A stretch of 19,683 nucleotides of DNA, taken from the NCBI GenBank assembly GCA_002372545.1, contig DFHD01000087.1:1-19683 (forward strand). The letters run 5' to 3'. The stretch's first letter is position 1. Every line of letters starts with the position of its first letter. This document shows, piece after piece, positions 13,550 through 19,683 of this stretch. This DNA is from Lachnospiraceae bacterium UBA3732. GTDB taxonomy: Bacteria; Bacillota; Clostridia; Lachnospirales; Lachnospiraceae. Below the pieces are notes generated by a model, which made no database searches, was not told where the DNA came from, and saw only the letters and a list, made by a program, of their open reading frames with translations. A program made the position numbers and the translations under genes.

Positions 13550-16477
13550 ATGTTAAATACGAAAGATATTCCCGCCTACACCATCCTGGAGACAAAGGAG
13601 CTTCCGGAGGTTCATGGAACGGGCTATATTCTTACACATAATAAAACAAAGGCCCGGGTCATGGTGATCGAAAACCATGATCCAAATAAGGTATTTTACG
13701 TGGGCTTCCGGACTCCGGCCACAAACAGCAAGGGCATTCAGCATATTGTTGAGCATACCGTGCTCTGCGGCTCGAAGAAGTTTCCGGCCAAGGACCCCTT
13801 TGTGGAGCTGGCGAAGGGAAGCCTCAATACCTTTCTTAACGCCATGACCTATCCGGATAAGACGGTATATCCCATTGCCAGCTGCAATGAGAAGGATTTC
13901 CGGAATCTGATGGATGTATATCTGGATGCGGTTTTCCATCCCAATATCTACGACCGCTGGCAGATCTTTGCCCAGGAGGGCTGGCATTATGAGATGGAAA
14001 ACGAGGAGAGCCCGCTTCTCATCAATGGCGTTGTCTATAATGAAATGCGGGGCGTATATTCCTCCCCGGATGCCATGATCTCCAATGCGGAGTTCCAGAA
14101 TCTTTTTCCGGACAGCGTTTACCGGAATGATTCCGGCGGGGATCCGGCTGTGATCCCGACGCTGACAAGAGAAGAGTATCTGGATTATCATGCCAGGTTC
14201 TATCATCCCTCCAACAGTTATATCTATCTTTACGGCGATATGGATGCCGCAGCGCATCTGAATTACATCGATGAGGAATATCTTTCCGGTTATGAGTATC
14301 TTTATGTGGACTCCGAGATCAAAAAGCAGGAGCCATTTTCTTCACCGGTTTCCTATAAAGCAACCTTTGATCTGGCGGAGGCGGAGAGCGAGGAAAATGA
14401 GACCAATCTGGCCTTTCATGCGGTAATCGGCGAGTCGCTGGACGCTGAGCTGGTGACGGCCTTTGATATTCTTTCCTACGTTCTTCTTGATGTGCCGGGA
14501 GCGCCGCTCAAAACTGCGCTGGTGGATGCAGGTATCTGTTCGGATGCGGAGTCCAGCTTTGAAACGGACCTCCGGCAGCCTGTATTTTCCGTTATTGCCA
14601 GAAACAGTGAGAAGGAACATATGGATACCTTCCGCAGGGTGATCCGGGAAACACTGGAAAAGCAGGCGGCAGGCATAAATAAGCGGGCGGTTCTGGCAGC
14701 GATCAACATGTTTGAATTCCAGCATAGAGAAGGAAATGCCGGACGGTATCCAAAGGGTCTGATGTATGGTCTGGACGCCATGTCCTCCTGGCTCTATGAT
14801 GATGACCGCGGGCTGGACGTTTTTTCTAAAAACCCGATTTACAAAGATCTCAGGGAAAAGGCGGAAAATACCGATTATTTTGAGCGGCTGATCCGAACAT
14901 GGCTATTAGACAATCCCCATAGCGCATGGGGTGTGATCAGCCCGGAAAAGGGAAAAAACAGACGGGCGGATGAGGCGCTGGCAAAGCAGCTGGAAGAAAA
15001 AAAGGCCGGTCTTACGCCGGAGGAGAAGAAGACACTGATCGACAGAACGGCTGAGCTTCTGGCTTATCAGAACGAGCCCTCGACAAAGGAGGAGCTGGAG
15101 ACCATCCCGCTGCTTTCCATATCCGATATTTCCAAAGAAGACAAAAAGCTTTCCAATATCGAGGAGGAAGCCGGCGGTGTCCGGGTGCTTCGTCATGCAT
15201 CCGAAACGAACGGGATCGATTATATCCGGGTGATGCTCCGGGCGGATGACCTGACACCGGAGGAGTTCCGGTATGCGGCGCTTCTGGCGGAGCTCTATAA
15301 ATATGTGGATACAGAGCATTTCAGCTATGATGAGCTGGCCACGGAGATCAATCTTTCCTGCGGCGGCATCAGCTTTGGTCTGACCATCTATGAGGCGGCG
15401 GAAAATACAGACTTTTCCGCATGGTTTACGGCAAACCTGAAGGCTCTGCCGGAGCAGGTGGATAAGGGAATGGAGCTGGTATCCGAAATCCTGCTGACTT
15501 CAAAGGTCACAGATGAAAAACGTTTAAAGGAGATCATTGCGGAGATCCGGGCTGACCGGAATTCCCTGATCGAATCCGGACACAGCACTTCCTCCATGCG
15601 GGCGCTTTCCTATATCAATCCCACTGCAAAGCTGCAGGAGATCATGGGCGGTGTGGAATTCTTCCGCTGGATCAGCGAGGTAGATAAGAATTTTGATTCC
15701 GTGAAGGAAGAACTGAAAGCACAGCTTACACGGGTGCAGACGAAGCTGCTTCGTAAGGCCGGTCTGATGATCTCCCTTACCTCGGAGCTGGGATCTGCCT
15801 TTCTGGAGGCGCCAGCGGCAGCGTTTAACCGAAAGCTTTCGGATGAACAGATTGGCGCATCGACTGCACTTCAGCTGGAGAAGAAAAACGAGGGACTTAT
15901 GGCATCCTCAAACGTCATGTATGATGCGCTTGCAGGACGCTTCGATCCGGAAAAATATCCGTATCATGCCAGCCTTTCCGTGCTCCGTGTGATCTTCTCC
16001 TATGATTACCTCTGGGTAAAGGTGCGGATGCAGGGCGGCGCCTACGGGTGCATGTGCGAATTTCGGAAGAACGGGTTTGGCCGGTTCATGTCCTACCGGG
16101 ATCCGAATCTCAGATCGACTTATGAGATCTTCCGGGGAGCGGCGGATTATGTTGAGCATTTCAGTTGTTCCGACAGGGATCTGACGAAATATATCATCGG
16201 GGCTATCCGGGGAAGGGATGTTCCGCTGACTCCGCCGTCAGACGGTGAGTTTGCTCTTGCCTGCTGGATGAACGGCACCACTGAGGAAATGATGCAGAGG
16301 GAGAGAACAGAGATCCTGGAGACCGATGTAAAGACTCTTCGCGCCCAAGCGCCGAAGCTGCGGCAGATCCTGGAAAACGGCGTGGTCTGCGCAGTAGGCA
16401 ATGAAGATATGATCAAGGAAAATAAAGAGCTTTTCGGAACTGTGGAGGGAATCTTTACAGGCGCAGGACAAGTCTGA
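13550..16477 (+). CDS. M16C-family zinc metallopeptidase (PreP-like)
   Basis: A 975-residue peptidase of the insulinase superfamily, subfamily M16C, whose members degrade oligopeptides inside a closed chamber formed by two halves. The inverted zinc motif is H65-I-V-E68-H69, followed by TVLCGSKKFPAKDPF and SLNTFLNAMTYPDKTVYP, the latter around the third metal ligand region. The middle contains a long charged helix pair (EKGKNRRADEALAKQLEEKK), the expected hinge. The C-terminal half lacks a second zinc motif, as in the family. No signal peptide is present, so it is probably cytoplasmic. The ATG at 13550 is chosen because AAGGAG lies 7 bases upstream and the protein begins like its relatives; the in-frame ATG at 13529 precedes this site. 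No strong promoter is visible in the 200 bases upstream. Confidence 0.93.
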   Translation: MLNTKDIPAYTILETKELPEVHGTGYILTHNKTKARVMVIENHDPNKVFYVGFRTPATNSKGIQHIVEHTVLCGSKKFPAKDPFVELAKGSLNTFLNAMTYPDKTVYPIASCNEKDFRNLMDVYLDAVFHPNIYDRWQIFAQEGWHYEMENEESPLLINGVVYNEMRGVYSSPDAMISNAEFQNLFPDSVYRNDSGGDPAVIPTLTREEYLDYHARFYHPSNSYIYLYGDMDAAAHLNYIDEEYLSGYEYLYVDSEIKKQEPFSSPVSYKATFDLAEAESEENETNLAFHAVIGESLDAELVTAFDILSYVLLDVPGAPLKTALVDAGICSDAESSFETDLRQPVFSVIARNSEKEHMDTFRRVIRETLEKQAAGINKRAVLAAINMFEFQHREGNAGRYPKGLMYGLDAMSSWLYDDDRGLDVFSKNPIYKDLREKAENTDYFERLIRTWLLDNPHSAWGVISPEKGKNRRADEALAKQLEEKKAGLTPEEKKTLIDRTAELLAYQNEPSTKEELETIPLLSISDISKEDKKLSNIEEEAGGVRVLRHASETNGIDYIRVMLRADDLTPEEFRYAALLAELYKYVDTEHFSYDELATEINLSCGGISFGLTIYEAAENTDFSAWFTANLKALPEQVDKGMELVSEILLTSKVTDEKRLKEIIAEIRADRNSLIESGHSTSSMRALSYINPTAKLQEIMGGVEFFRWISEVDKNFDSVKEELKAQLTRVQTKLLRKAGLMISLTSELGSAFLEAPAAAFNRKLSDEQIGASTALQLEKKNEGLMASSNVMYDALAGRFDPEKYPYHASLSVLRVIFSYDYLWVKVRMQGGAYGCMCEFRKNGFGRFMSYRDPNLRSTYEIFRGAADYVEHFSCSDRDLTKYIIGAIRGRDVPLTPPSDGEFALACWMNGTTEEMMQRERTEILETDVKTLRAQAPKLRQILENGVVCAVGNEDMIKENKELFGTVEGIFTGAGQV

Positions 16478-16498
16478 ACTGTTACCCGTTGGGACAGG

Positions 16499-16566
16499 GT
16501 ATATCGTAAGGACGTATATATCCGATAAAGGGACGATATACAGCTTGTAAGAAGCGATATATATCG
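16499..16566 (+). other. Cluster of AT-rich dyads upstream of era
   Basis: GTATATCGT (16499-16507) and ACGATATAC (16533-16541) form a perfect 9-base inverted repeat with a 25-base loop that itself contains the near-palindrome GGACGTATATATCC. CGATATATATCG (16555-16566) is a separate perfect 12-bp palindrome. There is no T-run, so it is not a standard terminator. It could be a weak transcript-end structure or a binding region. Confidence 0.4.
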
Positions 16567-16600
16567 TGCATGAATAAATGTTGAAGAAACAGGAGAGAGG

Positions 16601-17509
16601 ATGGATCAGGAGAAAAAGAGCGGATTTGTCGCGATCATCGGGCGGCCGAATGTAGGAAAATCGACCCTCATGAATCATCTGGTGGGACAGAAGATCGCCA
16701 TTGTGAGCCGGAAGGCCCAGACCACCAGAAAGGAGATCCGTACAGTATGGACAGAGGACAGGGGACAGATCGTGTTCCTGGATACGCCGGGCATGCTATC
16801 GGCGGAAAACAGACTGGGTGAGTTCATGCTGCAGGAGATCCATGAGACCTTTAAATCGGCGGATGCCGTAATGTGGATCGTGGAGCCGGTGAAAAAGCTG
16901 GGAAGGCTGGAGGAAAGGATCCGCCAGCTGCTCGGTGCGACGAAGAAGCCGATCATTCTGGTCGTGAATAAATGCGATGAGAAGAAACCGGAGGATGTGG
17001 CAGAGGCGATCCGCCTTTATCAGTCCTTAGGCATTCCCTTCAGGGATGTACTGGCAGTTTCCGCCCTCAGGGGAACCGGTCTGCCGGCGCTGAAGGATGC
17101 GCTTTTTGATATGCTTCCTGTCGGTCCCATGTACTATGATGAAGAAACGGTAACGGATGAAACGGAGCGGGAAATCTGCGCCGAAATGGTAAGGGAGGCC
17201 GCACTCCGGCTGCTGAGCCAGGAGGTCCCCCATGGCATAGCCGTGGAGATGGAGGAGATGCATATGCGGGAGGATGGCAGCATGTATGATATTTCCTGCG
17301 CCATCGTCTGCGAGAAGCAGTCTCATAAGGGAATCATTATCGGTAAAGGCGGAAGCATGATCAGGAAGATCGGACAGACCGCCAGGATACAGATGGAGGA
17401 AATGCTGGAATCCAAGGTCAATCTGCAGCTCCGGGTCAAGGTCCGGGAGGACTGGCGGAATAATGACCTGTTCCTGAAGCATTATGGATATAAGAGAAAA
17501 AAGGGGTAA
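16601..17509 (+). CDS. era: GTPase Era
   Basis: A ribosome-associated GTPase that binds the 3' end of 16S rRNA and helps mature the small subunit. It has 302 residues, as usual. The GTPase domain shows G1 GRPNVGKST (14-22), TTR at the switch (41-43), G3 DTPG (61-64), G4 NKCD (123-126) and G5 in VSALRGTG. The C-terminal KH RNA-binding domain contains HKGIIIGKGGSMIRKIG. Two small departures are visible: A39 replaces the proline of the usual PQTTR, and the G4 is NKCD rather than NKID/NKVD. Both keep the nucleotide-contact residues. GGAGAGAGG lies immediately before the ATG. The gene is 5 bases upstream of recO, probably one transcript with it. Confidence 0.96.
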   Translation: MDQEKKSGFVAIIGRPNVGKSTLMNHLVGQKIAIVSRKAQTTRKEIRTVWTEDRGQIVFLDTPGMLSAENRLGEFMLQEIHETFKSADAVMWIVEPVKKLGRLEERIRQLLGATKKPIILVVNKCDEKKPEDVAEAIRLYQSLGIPFRDVLAVSALRGTGLPALKDALFDMLPVGPMYYDEETVTDETEREICAEMVREAALRLLSQEVPHGIAVEMEEMHMREDGSMYDISCAIVCEKQSHKGIIIGKGGSMIRKIGQTARIQMEEMLESKVNLQLRVKVREDWRNNDLFLKHYGYKRKKG

Positions 17510-17514
17510 TCTGA

Positions 17515-18168
17515 TTGAAGGACCGGATAACCACCGGCGGGATCGTTCTGGATATGGCGCCGCAGGGAGAAAATAACAGAAGACTCACGCTGCTTTCCGA
17601 TACGCTGGGAAGGGTTTCGGTCTTTGCCAACGGTTCGCGGCGGGAAAACAGTCCGCTTTCCGCGGCAAGCCAGCGCTTTGCCATGGGGCAGTTTACCCTT
17701 GCAAGGGGCTTTTCCGCCTGGCAGCTGGAGAGCGCCAGACTTTCCGAAACCTTCTGGGGGCTTTCGGCTGATCTGGAAAAAATGTGTCTGGCCTCCTACT
17801 TCGCCGATCTGGCCGGCTACTTTACCAGAGAAAACCTGGCGGCAAAGGACGAACTGAATCTGCTCTATGTGACCTTCCGGACATTGCTTCGGGAGGACGC
17901 CGATCTAATCTCCGTAAGGGCGGCATACATGCTGAAGCTTCTGGATGTGGAGGGGGTCGGCATGGATATGGAAAAAACAGCCGGGATCAGGCCTGCATCC
18001 ACCGCGGCGGCGGTGAGATATATTCTGACATCTTCGATCGGAGCGGTATATGGTTTCCGCCTTGAACCGGAGGGAAGAGATATGCTCCTCCGGATTGCCC
18101 GTGAGGAAATGTCCAAACAGGTGGATGTGGAATTAAAATCACTTGCTATTCTTGAAAGTATCATGTAG
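17515..18168 (+). CDS. recO: DNA repair protein RecO, short form without zinc finger
   Basis: RecO works with RecR to load RecA onto SSB-coated single-stranded DNA. The N-terminal OB-fold is recognised by TTGGIVLDMAPQGENNRRLTLLSDTLG (17533 on) and SVFANGSRRENSPL. The helical part follows with RLSETFWGLSADLEK and MCLASYFADLAGYFT, and the C-terminus (RYILTSSIGAVYGFRLEPE to LKSLAILESIM) fits the family end. The protein has 217 residues, against the usual 240-260. The Cys4 zinc-binding stretch found in many RecO proteins is missing: only one cysteine is present, and the region after MLKLLDVEG is short. The start is a TTG with GGGG 8 bases upstream, 5 bases after the era stop. Confidence 0.9.
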   Translation: MKDRITTGGIVLDMAPQGENNRRLTLLSDTLGRVSVFANGSRRENSPLSAASQRFAMGQFTLARGFSAWQLESARLSETFWGLSADLEKMCLASYFADLAGYFTRENLAAKDELNLLYVTFRTLLREDADLISVRAAYMLKLLDVEGVGMDMEKTAGIRPASTAAAVRYILTSSIGAVYGFRLEPEGRDMLLRIAREEMSKQVDVELKSLAILESIM

Positions 18169-18216
18169 AATAAACGTTTGCAGGATAAAGATTCGAGTAG
18201 GAGGATTCTGGTTTAC

Positions 18217-18981
18217 ATGAAACGGAAATGGGGATTTATGATCTTCCTTGTTCTGGTTCTTTCTTTAGCCGGCTGCGGCAAAAAGAAGAAGGAGATTGTA
18301 CAGGAAGAGACTGATTATATAGGAGATATTACAGAGAATACGCTCACCTTCCATGCAGACGGTACCATTGACCAGGTGATCTGCGAGGACCTGAGGGATA
18401 CGGAAGAGGCTTCCGGGGCAGAGCAGTTTGTCAGGAATGAGATCGATACCTACAATGGTTCGGTGGGTGTCAGCAAGGTTTCCCTTCTTCAGTATGAAAC
18501 AGAAGGAACGAAGGGAAAGGCAGCCATCCGCTATTCCGATATGGAAAGCTACAGAGGCTTTAATCTGGTAAATATATCCCTTCAGGACTTTGATCGGGCC
18601 GCCGTGGACCAGCTGGCCGCATCCCAGCTGCCGAAGGAGGAGCAGGACGAATTTACCGAGGCCGATCTTGCATCTGTCAGCGATGCGGAGCTTGCTGAGG
18701 CGGGGATCGATCCGGAGGAATTCCGGAGCGGAAAATATAAGGAAACAAAAGAAGAGCAGGAACAGATCACGGCAACCTTTACCGATGCCTCCGGCAAGCT
18801 TGTGGAATCAAAGGATGTGACGGAAGGAAAGATGATGGTGGTGACAGAGGAGGAGACTATTCTTACCTTTGAAAGCGGCGTGGTCTATTATACCAACAGT
18901 CATGGAAAGATCCTTGACCGGGACAGCGTAAAGGCTGACGGTAAGGGGCCCTGTGTTGTGATCTTCGTCTTTAATTACTGA
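18217..18981 (+). CDS. Putative lipoprotein of unknown function
   Basis: A secreted lipoprotein of 254 residues: basic MKRKWG, a hydrophobic run, and the lipobox LSLAGCGKKKK at residues 15-25 with the cysteine at 20. The mature part is acidic and rich in Glu and Asp, with a likely two-part layout: an N-terminal region with LTFHADGTIDQVICEDL and a C-terminal region with TILTFESGVVYYTNSHGKIL. No catalytic motif is recognised. The ATG at 18217 is chosen because it gives the classic signal peptide; AGGAGG lies 12 bases upstream, a long spacing. It follows recO by 48 bases and precedes glyS by 94, and so probably shares the era-recO transcript. Confidence 0.8.
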   Translation: MKRKWGFMIFLVLVLSLAGCGKKKKEIVQEETDYIGDITENTLTFHADGTIDQVICEDLRDTEEASGAEQFVRNEIDTYNGSVGVSKVSLLQYETEGTKGKAAIRYSDMESYRGFNLVNISLQDFDRAAVDQLAASQLPKEEQDEFTEADLASVSDAELAEAGIDPEEFRSGKYKETKEEQEQITATFTDASGKLVESKDVTEGKMMVVTEEETILTFESGVVYYTNSHGKILDRDSVKADGKGPCVVIFVFNY

Positions 18982-19025
18982 TAGGTGTTCTGCGTCATTG
19001 CCGGGCAGATTTTATATCTGATCGC

Positions 19026-19054
19026 TTGTAATGCAGAGTTAATGCAAGAATAAT
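19026..19054 (+). promoter_or_regulatory. Possible glyS promoter
   Basis: TTGTAA (19026-19031), 17 bases, then AATAAT (19049-19054). The direct repeat TAATGCA-N4-TAATGCA (19029-19035, 19040-19046) lies across it with an 11-base period. A small hairpin CAGAT-TTTAT-ATCTG (19006-19020) precedes it. No T-box leader is present; the leader would be too short. Confidence 0.35.
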
Positions 19055-19075
19055 AAGAATCAAGAGGAAAACAGA

Positions 19076-19683
19076 ATGAAAAAATCAATGGAAAAAATCA
19101 TATCCCTTGCAAAGTCCAGAGGGTTTGTTTACCCGGGCTCCGAGATTTACGGCGGACTGGCCAATACCTGGGATTACGGTAATCTGGGCGTGGAGCTGAA
19201 GAACAATATCAAGAAGGCCTGGTGGAAGAAATTCATTCAGGAAAGCCCCTACAATGTGGGCGTGGACTGCGCCATTCTGATGAATCCGCAGACCTGGGTG
19301 GCATCCGGGCATCTGGGCAGCTTTTCCGATCCTCTTATGGACTGCAAGGAGTGTCATGAACGCTTCCGTGCAGATAAGATCATTGAGGATTATGCGGCAG
19401 AAAAGGGTATTCAGCTGGAATCCTCTGTAGACGGATGGAGCAACGAGGCTATGGAGAATTTTGTTTCCGAAAATAAGATTCCCTGCCCCTCCTGCGGTAA
19501 GCATAATTTTACCGGGATCCGTCAGTTCAATCTGATGTTCAAAACCTTCCAGGGCGTAACCGAGGATGCGAAAAATACCGTATATCTGAGACCCGAAACG
19601 GCTCAGGGTATCTTTGTGAATTTTAAAAATGTACAGCGCACCTCCAGAAAGAAGGTTCCCTTCGGCATCGGCCAGATCGGCAA
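19076..19683 (+). CDS. glyS: Glycyl-tRNA synthetase (dimeric type), 5' part
   Basis: A class II aminoacyl-tRNA synthetase that charges tRNA-Gly with glycine. The first 202 codons are present and the gene runs off the right edge with an open frame. The N-terminal part MKKSMEKIISLAKSRGFVYP and GGLANTWDYGNLGVELKNN, followed by a zinc-binding-like C-x2-C pair (DCKECHERF and PCPSCG) and the motif 2 region YLRPETAQGIFVNF, identifies the single-chain dimeric type rather than the split GlyQ/GlyS type. The ATG follows AGAGG at 8 bases. It is the last member of the era-recO-lipoprotein group or has its own promoter. It appears intact as far as it goes. Confidence 0.95.
   Translation, partial: MKKSMEKIISLAKSRGFVYPGSEIYGGLANTWDYGNLGVELKNNIKKAWWKKFIQESPYNVGVDCAILMNPQTWVASGHLGSFSDPLMDCKECHERFRADKIIEDYAAEKGIQLESSVDGWSNEAMENFVSENKIPCPSCGKHNFTGIRQFNLMFKTFQGVTEDAKNTVYLRPETAQGIFVNFKNVQRTSRKKVPFGIGQIG

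Noticed and set aside
18982..19075. T-box or riboswitch upstream of glyS
   Set aside because: The gap is only 94 bases and contains no T-box sequence or specifier stem; a full T-box leader would not fit.
1..19683. CRISPR arrays, tRNA or rRNA genes, prophage and toxin-antitoxin loci
   Set aside because: No regularly spaced repeats, cloverleaf sequences, phage structural genes or toxin/antitoxin pairs were recognised. The repeats seen are short tandem units inside or beside genes.

Overview
The window looks like chromosomal DNA of an anaerobic, probably gut-dwelling member of the Bacillota, most like Lachnospiraceae. This rests on strong AGGAGG-type ribosome binding sites, occasional TTG starts, sigma-A-like promoters, an M16C peptidase, a PflX-type radical SAM protein, the era-recO-(lipoprotein)-glyS order and a serpin of the kind known from gut bacteria. 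The assignment is inference from gene content; no rRNA or taxonomic marker has been compared.

Layout. Positions 1-1592 are an ISL3-family insertion sequence with its transposase on the minus strand and terminal inverted repeats; the left end lies at the window edge. All later genes are on the plus strand. Positions 1666-5204 are a tightly overlapping five-gene ABC transporter operon: a MetN-type ATPase without its regulatory domain, a MetI permease, two HisM/GlnP-type permeases and a second ATPase. No substrate-binding protein gene is present, and the IS sits directly upstream.

Positions 5303-6040 form a heat-shock unit: a CIRCE operator laid over a sigma-A promoter, a leader hairpin that pairs with part of the ribosome binding site, an Hsp20 chaperone and a clear terminator. 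Next come a D-2-hydroxyacid dehydrogenase with a probable TTG start (6256-7218) and an unusual fusion of an SMP-30/gluconolactonase propeller with a YunG-like C-terminal domain carrying a Cys/His/Asp set (7399-8706). A tandem-HD/HD-GYP protein with an acidic tail (8924-10297) has its own promoter and terminator.

The next block holds a lipoprotein serpin with an inhibitory-type hinge and small hydrophobic residues at the predicted scissile bond (10633-12114), a PflX-like radical SAM protein with two insertions (12211-13344), and an M16C zinc peptidase (13550-16477). The last block is a housekeeping cluster: era, a short recO without a cysteine zinc finger, a small lipoprotein, and the 5' part of glyS, which runs off the right edge.

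The items most worth a second look are the SMP-30/YunG-like fusion, the two-layer (CIRCE plus possible RNA thermometer) control of hsp20, the composite transporter operon lacking binding proteins next to an IS, and the surface serpin.
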